A DNA stretch of 13,692 bases from Rhizobium sp. Q54 (GTDB taxonomy: Bacteria; Pseudomonadota; Alphaproteobacteria; Rhizobiales; Beijerinckiaceae): contig CAMDOY010000061.1 in NCBI GenBank assembly GCA_945903655.1, positions 1-13,692 on the forward strand, given 5' to 3'. The translations under genes were made by a program, and so were the position numbers. How positions within the stretch are numbered: position 1 is the stretch's first letter; each line of letters starts with the position of its first letter. The notes below the pieces were generated by a model. The model was not told the origin of the DNA. It did no database searches and worked only from the letters and a program-made list of their open reading frames with translations. This document shows, piece by piece, positions 1 to 7,041 of this stretch.

Positions 1-133
1 CCTGCATCCGCGCCCGGGAGGGCGGCGTCTTCAGGTATTCCACCACCTGCGGCGCCAGCCCCGCATCACGCAGAAGGCTCAAGACTTTGCGGGAGGTGGT
101 GCAGTTGGGGTTGTGATATATGTTCAAGCTCAT
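1..133 (-). CDS. arsC: ArsC-family arsenate reductase, 5' part only
   Basis: The minus strand from an ATG at 131-133 reads 44 codons and then leaves the window, so only the N-terminus is present. The start reads MSLNIYHNPNCTTSRKVL, which matches the glutaredoxin-linked ArsC family: a beta strand, then the HNPxC-x-x-SR loop with the expected catalytic cysteine at residue 11. A later LKTPPSR segment corresponds to the 'YLxTPPxR' stretch of this family. Known members reduce arsenate to arsenite using glutathione and glutaredoxin in the cytoplasm; some relatives (YffB-like) have no proven arsenate activity, so the function is inferred. A purine-rich AGGGCAAGAAAATC lies directly upstream of the start. 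The gene is divergent from glmM; no ars regulator or efflux gene is visible because the window ends. Confidence 0.88.
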   Translation of the reverse strand, partial: MSLNIYHNPNCTTSRKVLSLLRDAGLAPQVVEYLKTPPSRARMQ

Positions 134-332
134 GATTTTCTTGCCCTAAATGATGAGGCGCCCAACCATTTTCGGCACGATACAGCATCTGCGGACTGAA
201 GTAGACTGCACGGGTCTGTTAAGCTTGGTGACAATTCGTGATTCGGGAAAGCGTCGCTCCCATGGGAAGCCGCCTGCGTCATGGACTATAGTCGCTTCAT
301 GGAGAGCGATCGAAAGATCAGGACCGGGAACC

Positions 333-1694
333 ATGGCGAAAAAATTCTTCGGAACGGATGGCATTCGCGGACGTGCGAATGGACTTATCACCCCTGAACT
401 CGCGCTCAAGGTTGGCCAGGCCGCCGGTCTGGCGTTCCAGCGGGGCGATCATCGCCATCGTGTCGTCATCGGCAAGGACACCCGCCTCAGCGGCTACATG
501 ATCGAGACCGCCATGGTCGCGGGCTTCACCTCTGTGGGCATGGATGTGCTGCTGCTGGGGCCCGTGCCGACCCCTGCGGTGGCCATGCTGACCCCCTCCA
601 TGCGGGCGGATCTCGGCGTGATGATCTCCGCCTCCCACAACAAATTCGAGGACAACGGCATCAAGCTCTTCGGCCCCGATGGCTACAAGCTGTCCGACGA
701 GGTCGAGCATGAGATCGAGGCCCTGCTGGCCGCCGATCTGGGCCCGCGCCTCGCCCAATCGCGCGATCTCGGCCGGGCCAAGCGCATAGAGAGCGTCGAC
801 GCCCGCTATATCGAATTCGCCAAGCGCACCCTGCCCCGCAATCTTTCGCTGGAGGGCCTGCGCATCGTCGTCGATTGCGCCAATGGCGCGGCCTACAAGG
901 TGGCGCCTGCAGCCCTATGGGAGCTGGGCGCCGAGGTCTTCTCCATCGGCGTCGAGCCCAATGGCTTCAACATCAATCAGGACGTGGGCTCCACCTCCCC
1001 CGAGGCGCTCGCCGCCAAGGTGCGGGAGATGCGCGCGGACATCGGCATCGCCCTTGATGGGGATGCAGACCGGGTGCTGCTGGTGGACGAGCGCGGCCAT
1101 CTGGTGGACGGCGACCAGCTCATGGCCGTGGTGGCCCAGAGCTGGAAGGAAGATGGCCGCCTGTCACGTCCGGGCATCGTGACCACGGTCATGTCCAACC
1201 TCGGCCTCGAACGCCATCTGGCCTCCATCGGCCTCGAAATGCCCCGCACCTCCGTGGGCGATCGCTATGTGCTCGAACATATGCGCGAGCACGGCTACAA
1301 TCTGGGCGGCGAACAATCCGGCCATATCATCATGTCTGATTACGCCACCACCGGCGATGGCCTCGTGGCCGCCCTGCAGGTGCTGGCCGTGGTGCAGCGG
1401 CAGGAACGGCCCGTGAGCGAGATCTGCCACCTCTTCGAGCCCCTGCCGCAGATCCTGAAGAATGTGCGCCACGGGGGCGGGCAGCCCTTGCAGGGCGCCC
1501 ATGTGAAGGCGGCCATCGCCGAGGGCGAGGCGCGGCTGGGCAAGGCGGGCCGTCTGGTGATCCGCCCCTCCGGGACGGAGCCCGTGATCCGTGTGATGGC
1601 GGAGGGCGACGATCACGCGCTTGTCGAGAATGTGGTGGACCAGATCTGCGACGCCCTGCGGGACGGCGGCGGCGCGAAGGCCGCTGCCGAGTAA
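333..1694 (+). CDS. glmM: Phosphoglucosamine mutase GlmM
   Basis: The 453-residue product (E. coli GlmM has 445) interconverts glucosamine-6-phosphate and glucosamine-1-phosphate in the cytoplasm, on the way to UDP-GlcNAc for peptidoglycan and lipopolysaccharide. The four alpha-D-phosphohexomutase signatures are intact: the catalytic phosphoserine loop ISASHN with Ser101, the Mg-binding loop DGDADR at 242-247, the sugar-specificity loop GEQSGH at 326-331, and the phosphate-binding loop RPSGTEP at 411-417. The N-terminus MAKKFFGTDGIRG is typical of the family. The reading frame stays open back to position 150, but the ATG at 333 is chosen because homology begins there and an AGGA sits 9-10 bases upstream. 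It converges on the binding-protein gene, with 10 bases between the two stop codons and no visible terminator between them. Confidence 0.97.
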   Translation: MAKKFFGTDGIRGRANGLITPELALKVGQAAGLAFQRGDHRHRVVIGKDTRLSGYMIETAMVAGFTSVGMDVLLLGPVPTPAVAMLTPSMRADLGVMISASHNKFEDNGIKLFGPDGYKLSDEVEHEIEALLAADLGPRLAQSRDLGRAKRIESVDARYIEFAKRTLPRNLSLEGLRIVVDCANGAAYKVAPAALWELGAEVFSIGVEPNGFNINQDVGSTSPEALAAKVREMRADIGIALDGDADRVLLVDERGHLVDGDQLMAVVAQSWKEDGRLSRPGIVTTVMSNLGLERHLASIGLEMPRTSVGDRYVLEHMREHGYNLGGEQSGHIIMSDYATTGDGLVAALQVLAVVQRQERPVSEICHLFEPLPQILKNVRHGGGQPLQGAHVKAAIAEGEARLGKAGRLVIRPSGTEPVIRVMAEGDDHALVENVVDQICDALRDGGGAKAAAE

Positions 1695-1704
1695 AGCGCG
1701 CGCC

Positions 1705-2661
1705 CTATTTCAGGGCGCCGATCTGCATGACTTCGGCGAGCTGCTTCTCGTCCAGCGGCGCGGTGAGGAATTTGAACTGCACCGCGTCCTGCATGCTTTC
1801 GGCAAGACCGGAGATCGTGTCGATCTGCAGGCTCTCCCTGGGGATGAACTCCTTCATCATCTGCCGCACGGAGGCCTCGGGCAGGCCCGAGAAGACGATA
1901 TAGCGCTGCACCGCGTCTTCGGAGGCGTACATCCAGTCCAGCGTCTCCCGATAGGCCGTGAGATAGCGCTTGATGAGATCCTTTTTCTTTTCCAGCGCCT
2001 GGGCGTTGACGATCTGCAGGCGGATCGTCTGGCCGCGCACGCGCGTAATATCGCTGCCCTTGGCGAGCAGGCGAATCTCGCCCTTGCGCAGGGGCTCCAG
2101 ATTGAAGGGCGCCACGCACCAGCCGATGTCCACCTGGCCGGACATGACCTGCGTGATGGTGGCGGAGACGTCGCCGGAGGCGACGGCCTTGGAGTCCTTC
2201 AGGCCATATTCGCTGATGAAGCGCAGGGCCGTGATATGGCTAGAGGCGCCCGTGGTGGAATAGGAGATGGTCTTGCCATGGGCCTCGCGCATGGAGGTGA
2301 CGGGCGAGGCGGCGCGGGTGTACCAGAAGACCTCCTGCGACCCCGTGGAGCTCGCCCCGATGATGCGGATCGGCGCCCCCTTGGAGAAGGCGCCCAGAGC
2401 CCCCGCCGTGCCTGCGCTCAGGCCAATGTCCACCGCGCCGGAAATCACCACCTGCAGGGTCTCGCCGCCGCCGGAGGTGTAGAGAATGTCGAGATCGATG
2501 CCGTGCTTTTGAAAGATCCCGGCCTGCTTGCCAAGCTCGGGAATAGCCCCCTCCCAGCTGCCGCGCTGGGGCGAGGCGACCTTGAGGGACTGCGCCTGGG
2601 CGCAAGTGGCGGCGACCAGCGCCAGCGCAGGCGCGATCCAGTGTCCGAACAAACGCTTCAT
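1705..2661 (-). CDS. ABC transporter substrate-binding protein, SsuA/TauA/NMT1-like
   Basis: This 318-residue protein begins with a Sec signal peptide: MKR, a hydrophobic stretch at about 8-20, and a likely AQA cleavage site near residue 23. The mature part resembles the periplasmic binding proteins of sulfonate/taurine/nitrate-type ABC importers (NMT1/THI5-like fold). Visible family features are an early 'GIFQKHGIDLDILYTSGGGE' region (about 48-67), a 'SGAVDIGLSAGTAG' segment (about 74-87), and a second-lobe 'MSGQVDIGW' segment. It is the last gene of a minus-strand operon behind the monooxygenase gene; its ATG is preceded by GGGAG about 7 bases away. No permease or ATPase follows, so it must work with a transporter encoded elsewhere or outside the window. 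The substrate is unknown. A cysteine at residue 20 does not fit a lipobox. Confidence 0.9.
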   Translation of the reverse strand: MKRLFGHWIAPALALVAATCAQAQSLKVASPQRGSWEGAIPELGKQAGIFQKHGIDLDILYTSGGGETLQVVISGAVDIGLSAGTAGALGAFSKGAPIRIIGASSTGSQEVFWYTRAASPVTSMREAHGKTISYSTTGASSHITALRFISEYGLKDSKAVASGDVSATITQVMSGQVDIGWCVAPFNLEPLRKGEIRLLAKGSDITRVRGQTIRLQIVNAQALEKKKDLIKRYLTAYRETLDWMYASEDAVQRYIVFSGLPEASVRQMMKEFIPRESLQIDTISGLAESMQDAVQFKFLTAPLDEKQLAEVMQIGALK

Positions 2662-2743
2662 GACGTTCTCCCTTCCGCCTTTGGCGGTTCTGTTTCAGCG
2701 AGGCGAGACGGATGATCTCCGCAGCCGCCTCTTTCCTCATGGT

Positions 2744-3913
2744 TCAGGCGATGGCGCGCAGCTGCGGCTTCACCGCGCCTTGCAGGTGGGGCATGACCTC
2801 GCTGGCGAAGAGTCGGATGTTCCGCTCGGTCATGTCGGCGGGCATGGTGGCGATCTGCAGCATGGCCATGAGATGGCCAAAGCCCATCTCCTTCTGGCAA
2901 TGCTCGATGCGCTGGCGCACCGTTTCGGGGCTGCCAACGAGGATCATGCCATTGTCGATGAGCGTGTCGATGGTGGAGCTGGTGCGGTTCTTGAACTTCA
3001 GCTCCATGAGCGTTTTCGTCGAGGAGATCGACGAATAGCCGGGCGGCAGGCGCATCTCGATGGAGGGGAAGCGCAGAAACTTGTTGAAGAAGACCTCGAT
3101 GTGATCCTTCAGCTCGCGCCGCGCGATCTCGTCGGTCTCCGCCACATAGGTGGGCACGGCCCAACCCATCTGGGAGGGCTGGGCTTCATAGCCCATCTTC
3201 TGCGCCTCCTCGCGATAGGCGTTGAAGGCCTTGAGCGCCAGCGGATAGGGGCTGAAGGTCTGCAGATAAGTATATTTGCGCTCGGGCGCCGCCGCCCAGA
3301 CGATGGTCTCCTTGCTGCCTTGCGAGGGGATCCACACGGGCGGATGGGGCGTCTGCACCGGGCGTGGCCAGAGGTTCACATAATCGAACTGATAGTGCTT
3401 GCCCTGGTAGCTGAAGGGGCCGGTATCGGTCCATGCCTTGATGATCAGCTCATGGGCCTCATAGAAGCGCTCGTGGGAGAAGGTCGGGTTGACGCTGTTG
3501 GAGAAATATTCCGACCCGATGCCGCGCACGAAGCCGGTGATGATGCGCCCGCCGCTCATGTGATCGAGCATGGCGAATTCTTCGGCGATCATGACGGGAT
3601 TGTTCACCAGCGGCAGGGCGCGGCCGAGAATGCAGATCTTCGCCTGTTTGGTGGAGCGCGCCAGCGCGGCGGCGATGAGATTGGGCGCGGGCATCAGGCC
3701 ATAGGCGGTTTGGTGATGCTCGTTGACGCAGACGCCATCAAAGCCCAGCTGGTCCGCCAGCTCGAGCTCGCCGATGTAGCGATTGTAGAGCTTCATGCCC
3801 TTCTGCGTGTCGAAATTGGTGTTGGGGATCGTGACCCAGGCGGAATTGTATTTGTCGGCCTCGGCGATATCGAGATCGCCATAGGGCATGAGATGGAAGA
3901 AATAGACTTGCAT
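2744..3913 (-). CDS. LLM-class flavin-dependent oxidoreductase (luciferase-like monooxygenase)
   Basis: The 389-residue protein belongs to the bacterial luciferase-like (TIM-barrel) monooxygenase family, which uses reduced FMN supplied by a partner reductase to oxygenate small organic molecules. Supporting features are the N-terminal MQVYFFHLMPY strand, the 'FDGVCVNEHHQTAYG' loop at about 58-72, 'APNLIAAALA' at about 76-85, the 'LDHMSGGRIITGFVRG' stretch at about 116-131, and a C-terminal 'VGSPETVRQRIEHC' typical of the family. Its start codon overlaps the stop of the upstream hydrolase gene by one base (TGATG), implying translational coupling. With the hydrolase and binding protein it suggests uptake, oxygenation and hydrolysis of one substrate, possibly a sulfonate, amide or ester; which one cannot be told. 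No flavin reductase is encoded nearby. Confidence 0.92.
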   Translation of the reverse strand: MQVYFFHLMPYGDLDIAEADKYNSAWVTIPNTNFDTQKGMKLYNRYIGELELADQLGFDGVCVNEHHQTAYGLMPAPNLIAAALARSTKQAKICILGRALPLVNNPVMIAEEFAMLDHMSGGRIITGFVRGIGSEYFSNSVNPTFSHERFYEAHELIIKAWTDTGPFSYQGKHYQFDYVNLWPRPVQTPHPPVWIPSQGSKETIVWAAAPERKYTYLQTFSPYPLALKAFNAYREEAQKMGYEAQPSQMGWAVPTYVAETDEIARRELKDHIEVFFNKFLRFPSIEMRLPPGYSSISSTKTLMELKFKNRTSSTIDTLIDNGMILVGSPETVRQRIEHCQKEMGFGHLMAMLQIATMPADMTERNIRLFASEVMPHLQGAVKPQLRAIA

Positions 3914-4689
3914 CAGCGTGCTCCATTCATGAAGGCGCCCATGGCGCGCGCCACCTCGGCGCCGCGCTCAACGGGGATGGCGTGGCCGCAACCGGGCAGC
4001 TCGAGGAAATGCGCGCCCGCGATTTCGCGCACGAAGGTCTCGTGGGTGGAAAAGGGCAGAATGCGATCCTCCCGGCCCCAGGCGATGAAGGTGGGAATGT
4101 CGATGCGGTGCAGCCATTGGGGCAGGATCACGCTGGCCATGCGCGGCGTCCAGGCCAGCCGCGCGAGCCCAGCGCGGTTCTGCAAGATGATGTCGAGCGG
4201 ATCGCCAGCCCGCGCCGCCAGCTCCTGATCGGCGAGCGCCTGATCGTGAAACAGCACGCGCACGCTCTCATCCCCTGACAGCAGGAACACGTCATGGCCC
4301 GGCGCCTCGCGCGGCATCACGCCCGCAGGCGCCAGCAGGGACAGGGAGGCCAACGCGTGCGTGGAGCGAATGGCGACTTCCGCCGCGATCCAGCCACCGA
4401 TGGAATGGCCCGCCAGATGCACCTGCGGCAGGCCGAGCGCAGCGATGAGATCCATGGTGAAATAGGCGGCGTCGCCCACGTTCATCATCCAGTCGGGGAT
4501 GGGCGAGAGGGCGAAGCCCGGCATCTCCGGCGCCAGCACGCGATAGCTCTTTGAAAGCTCGCTGAACAGCGGATCAGCCGAGGGCCCGTCGATTCCATGC
4601 AGGAAGAGCAGGCTCGGCCCCGTTCCCGCCTCAAGCATCCGGACATTCGTCCCGCGAACATCCACCATGGTTTCCCGCATCCCCGGCAT
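3913..4689 (-). CDS. Alpha/beta-hydrolase fold protein
   Basis: The 258-residue protein has a complete alpha/beta-hydrolase catalytic set: oxyanion-hole HG at 31-32 after the FLHG strand, nucleophile elbow GHSIGG with Ser96, acid Asp208 in WGREDRILPF, and His236 in GCGHAIPVE. It has no signal peptide and is probably cytoplasmic. It is the first gene of the operon that continues into the monooxygenase (1-base overlap) and the binding protein, so it probably hydrolyses an ester, amide or C-C bond in the same pathway. Two starts are possible. The ATG at 4689 has a purine-rich GTGAGGGA immediately before it, which is too close; the ATG at 4680 (fourth codon) has that same sequence about 9 bases upstream and may be the true start. 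The family is too broad for the substrate to be named. Confidence 0.9.
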   Translation of the reverse strand: MPGMRETMVDVRGTNVRMLEAGTGPSLLFLHGIDGPSADPLFSELSKSYRVLAPEMPGFALSPIPDWMMNVGDAAYFTMDLIAALGLPQVHLAGHSIGGWIAAEVAIRSTHALASLSLLAPAGVMPREAPGHDVFLLSGDESVRVLFHDQALADQELAARAGDPLDIILQNRAGLARLAWTPRMASVILPQWLHRIDIPTFIAWGREDRILPFSTHETFVREIAGAHFLELPGCGHAIPVERGAEVARAMGAFMNGAR

Positions 4690-4898
4690 TCCCTCACGTT
4701 GTTTGCGCGCACTGTAGTGAGGGGCGGGCGGGGGCGCAACGTTGGGGGGATCACATGTGGCGAAGGGCGACGATCCGCCGCTGGTTTGTCAGGGCGAGGG
4801 CTTGATTTTAAAGATTATGTTGAAAGCCGCTGGCGGCGGGGGCTTGCGATCGCGCAACAGGGAGAAATTTTTGGCTCGGGCGGGGGGAGTCCAGTTGA

Positions 4899-4916
4899 CT
4901 TCGAAATCAACCGAAG
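4899..4916. promoter_or_regulatory. Candidate operator: CTTCG-N8-CGAAG inverted repeat
   Basis: A 5-base inverted repeat (CTTCG at 4899-4903, CGAAG at 4912-4916) lies just before the presumed ATG at 4925 of the first gene of the toxin-antitoxin-like pair. Such modules are usually autorepressed by the HTH partner at palindromes near the start, so this is a plausible binding site. The repeat is short and may be chance. A TTGACT at 4895-4900 overlaps it, but no correctly placed -10 leaves room for the start codon. The remaining divergent spacer (4690-4894) shows no promoter I would defend. Confidence 0.25.
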
Positions 4917-4924
4917 CACATATT

Positions 4925-5398
4925 ATGGCGCTCGCAAGGAGCGGGCGGCTGGTTCTTTTCGAGCCTAAGCTTGCGCCGGGGGAAGCCTATCGCCGACGGC
5001 TCTGGCTTCATCCAGCGCTTGCAAAATGGGTCGCGAATCAAAGTCTTGACATCGCACAGCAAAGATATTTCGAGGCCGTACGCGCATTTCTGAAAACCTT
5101 CGTTACGGGAGACGATTTCGACAATGACAACCTACTGAAGAAGCTCGCAACGAAGTTTGGCGACTGGTATGAATTCAGGGTCGCCTTTGATCCGCATCAC
5201 CGGATTATCGGTGGCCTCCTGCGCACTGGCGAATTTATCGCCCTCGCTCATGAGACGAGGAAGAATCTGGACGACAAAGGCTTCGCCCCCACGATCAGTC
5301 GGGCCTCAAGGCTCTGGAACAGCATGTCTTTCAAAACCCGACCCTTGACCGGCGAGCGCTCATCACTGCTGGAGGATTTTGACGATGACGAAGACTGA
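4925..5398 (+). CDS. Hypothetical protein, candidate toxin partner of the downstream HTH gene
   Basis: This 157-residue protein is not one I recognise by name. It has no signal peptide or membrane segment. Residues 82-134 (YEFRVAFDPHHRIIGGLL, then FIALAHETRKN, then a helix ending in WNSM) follow the strand-strand-helix order of RelE/HigB/Gp49-like ribosome-dependent toxins, in which a core 'R-V-x-F/Y' strand is followed by 'I-x-L-L/A-H' and a Lys/Arg-rich helix. The C-terminus is strongly acidic (LLEDFDDDED). Its stop overlaps the start of the HTH gene by 14 bases, the toxin-first order seen in higBA-type modules. The ATG at 4925 is taken as start but has only a weak GAAG upstream. A TTG at 4895, preceded by GGGGAG, would add 10 residues. 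GC is lower than in the flanking core genes. The toxin role is inference. Confidence 0.65.
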   Translation: MALARSGRLVLFEPKLAPGEAYRRRLWLHPALAKWVANQSLDIAQQRYFEAVRAFLKTFVTGDDFDNDNLLKKLATKFGDWYEFRVAFDPHHRIIGGLLRTGEFIALAHETRKNLDDKGFAPTISRASRLWNSMSFKTRPLTGERSSLLEDFDDDED

Positions 5399-5708
5399 TA
5401 AAAGAAGGAGCGAAGGTGCGGTCAAAGCGGATTCTCGCTTACGCCTCTTCTTCACGCTCCAAAAAGCCTGGAAGCGGCGCAGCAAGGAAGGCATGACGGC
5501 CAAGGATCTCGCCGCCCTGCTCGACCGCGACAAAGCCTATGTCTCGCGCGTGCTCAACGGCAAGACGCCCACGATCACCATTGAAACGTTGGCGCTGTTT
5601 CTGGACAGGCTCGATTACGCCCTCGTCGTGGACTGCATTCCTGCGGAGGAGATTCCCCCAGTGAACAAGGATGCCCGGCCGCGCGGTCTCACAACGGCCA
5701 AAGCCTGA
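5385..5708 (+). CDS. XRE/Cro-type helix-turn-helix protein, candidate antitoxin
   Basis: The 107-residue protein carries one helix-turn-helix at about residues 37-62: 'MTAKDLAALLDRDKAYVSRV' followed by LNGKTPTITIETLALFLDRL. This is the Cro/C1 pattern of a scaffold helix, recognition helix (KAYVSRVLNG) and the following 'T-I-x-T-L' helix. It is basic at both ends and has a disordered-looking Pro-rich tail. The ATG at 5385 is chosen over an in-frame TTG at 5379 because GGAGG at 5371-5375 is then 9 bases away. It overlaps the upstream gene by 14 bases, so the two are almost certainly co-translated. By context it is probably the DNA-binding antitoxin and autorepressor of that pair; a plain transcription factor is the alternative. 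It converges on the methyltransferase gene, with 23 bases between the stops. Confidence 0.82.
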   Translation: MTKTDKRRSEGAVKADSRLRLFFTLQKAWKRRSKEGMTAKDLAALLDRDKAYVSRVLNGKTPTITIETLALFLDRLDYALVVDCIPAEEIPPVNKDARPRGLTTAKA

Positions 5709-5731
5709 TCTCCCCTCGCCTGCCGCAGAAC

Positions 5732-6823
5732 CTAGCCGCGCTTTCGCAAGACGATTGCGTCTTGGTGATCGCCATGCGCTTTAGGGATTCTTTCCACCAA
5801 TTCGAAAATTCTCCCCCATCGCTCGGCAATCCAAACGTCCGAATGAACGACGTTCGTATTATTAACTGGATAAGTCATGAGCCGGAATACAACGCGTGGC
5901 GAAGGCATCGGGCCTTGGACGCTGTCGAGGGTGAATGTCTGATACGGGGGTTCAACCCGATGTGGCGCCGATAATAGGAGACGGGTTAAAATATGATCTG
6001 GGCTCGACATCTCCGCCCAGATTCGTTCAGGATGAATCGTCAGATAGGCGAGCCCACCGGGCTTCAATATCCGGCGCAATTCGCAGAGCCAGCTATCTTC
6101 GAATTCCGCGATATGCGTGAAGACTGAACCAGCGTGAATCAAATCAAAAAAGTTATCCTCAAAAGGAATGGGCGGAGTTGAAAGCCCTTGGACAATGGTC
6201 ACCCCCGGCAAGTGTAGCCGAGCCCATTCAACGTCCTGCAGACAAATATCCGACCCATAGGATTCGGACACTCCGATTCGGGGAAAATGTCTTAAAACTC
6301 GCCCACTTGATGACCCAAAGTCCAGAAAGCGGGAGACTTTTACGCCGTGTCGTTCGGCGGCATTTATAAGCGTAATGCGGTCAGCCAATCCCGTCAGCCA
6401 ATAAGCTATGTCCATATCTACAAAGTAGTTTTGTCTATTCTGTCCTGCAGGTAGCGGAAAACTATCCTGCTGGGCTTCCACCATTATGTTATCCCACCCT
6501 AAGAGCTCTAAAGTTTGTTGATGCGATCGTGATAAAATTAGTGACGCCTTAATTAATACCTCTGCAGCAGACACTCCATTAGCCATTTGTGCTTCAATCG
6601 AGTAATTCACTGGTTGTGATGGATTTTGAATAGCAAGAGACAAATCATTCCAAAGTGGAGGCGAGAAACGTGGCTGATCACCGTAAACTGTGAGTATTGG
6701 TATTGAAGCACGCACATCTGCGATTTTTCGCTCAATTTCTTCCTTGGAAGCGCACACACCTGCAATTTGCCGCTCAATTTCTTCTTTAATCGATTTATGG
6801 ATATCGTTATTCAAAAAACGCAT
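5732..6823 (-). CDS. Class I SAM-dependent methyltransferase with coiled-coil N-terminus
   Basis: The 363-residue protein has a Rossmann-type SAM-binding core: motif I FLDFGSSSGR at 167-176, an acidic strand-end (SYGSDI, about 188-193), the 'FFDLIHAGSVFTHI' segment at about 225-238 and the post-core LKPGGLAYLTI at about 253-263. This resembles the Methyltransf_11/25 group often found in glycan or lipid modification loci; the substrate is unknown. The first 41 residues are an amphipathic helix built from two near-identical 14-residue units (see the repeat entry), suggesting oligomerisation or partner binding. The ATG at 6823 is preceded by GGAGA with a 7-base spacer, and a sigma70-like promoter lies about 90 bases upstream. 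The gene is clearly AT-richer than the tol genes and stands alone, which suggests horizontal acquisition. Confidence 0.85.
   Translation of the reverse strand: MRFLNNDIHKSIKEEIERQIAGVCASKEEIERKIADVRASIPILTVYGDQPRFSPPLWNDLSLAIQNPSQPVNYSIEAQMANGVSAAEVLIKASLILSRSHQQTLELLGWDNIMVEAQQDSFPLPAGQNRQNYFVDMDIAYWLTGLADRITLINAAERHGVKVSRFLDFGSSSGRVLRHFPRIGVSESYGSDICLQDVEWARLHLPGVTIVQGLSTPPIPFEDNFFDLIHAGSVFTHIAEFEDSWLCELRRILKPGGLAYLTIHPERIWAEMSSPDHILTRLLLSAPHRVEPPYQTFTLDSVQGPMPSPRVVFRLMTYPVNNTNVVHSDVWIAERWGRIFELVERIPKAHGDHQDAIVLRKRG
6701..6784 (-). repeat. Tandem 2 x 42-bp repeat in the methyltransferase gene (14-residue coiled-coil unit)
   Basis: Positions 6743-6784 and 6701-6742 are two 42-base units that match at 33 of 42 positions by my count. 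They encode EEIERQIAGVCASK and EEIERKIADVRASI (residues 14-27 and 28-41). Fourteen residues is two heptads, so duplication lengthens a coiled coil without breaking its phase. The unit is absent from the rest of the protein. Confidence 0.85.
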
Positions 6824-7041
6824 TTAATTGTCTCCACGGATTAGGTGACGTCCCACGGACAAAATCAATTGCCTAAGGAGTTGCGCCAGCTTCCTCATAT
6901 TCGATCTGTCTTATAACCTAAGTTCTCCCAACTCACAATTGTTGACAAGCCCAAGTTCAGGATTGGGGCAGTTGCGGGTTCGAAGGATGTTTGGGATCGG
7001 GTTAGGCGGATACCACCGATTGCGCCGAAGGCGCTTCGCTT
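6824..7041. other. AT-rich spacer with no convincing gene
   Basis: Between the methyltransferase start and the doubtful small ORF, this stretch contains the promoter described above, a short hairpin (GCGCC-GAA-GGCGC, 7022-7034) and nothing else I can identify. No tRNA fold or transposase remnant was recognised. It is part of the lower-GC island that follows tolB. Confidence 0.5.
6910..6938 (-). promoter_or_regulatory. Predicted sigma70-type promoter for the methyltransferase gene
   Basis: On the minus strand TTGTGA (6933-6938) and TATAAG (6910-6915) are separated by exactly 17 bases. The -10 hexamer matches consensus at 5 of 6 positions and the -35 at 4 of 6. Transcription would begin near 6903 and give a leader of about 80 bases before the ATG at 6823. 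An ACAATTGT palindrome at 6935-6942 overlaps the -35 and could be a regulator site. This is a pattern match only. Confidence 0.4.

Noticed and set aside
284..293. Perfect 10-base palindrome GACTATAGTC upstream of glmM
   Set aside because: It could be a -10-like or regulator site, but there is no matching -35 and a 10-base palindrome alone is weak evidence.
150..332. N-terminal extension of glmM by 61 codons
   Set aside because: GlmM homology begins exactly at the ATG at 333, which has a suitable ribosome binding site; the extension looks like untranslated leader.
2528..4228. A 566-codon open frame on the plus strand
   Set aside because: It lies opposite the monooxygenase, hydrolase and binding-protein genes. 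Its translation is low-complexity His/Arg/Gly-rich with no domain, which is typical of the antisense frame of GC-rich genes.
4895..4924. TTGACT-N18-CATATT as a promoter for the toxin-like gene
   Set aside because: The -10 would end at the base before the ATG at 4925, so transcription would start inside the gene.
6970..7000. GGTTCGAA resembling a tRNA T-loop
   Set aside because: No acceptor stem, anticodon arm or CCA-side pairing could be built around it.
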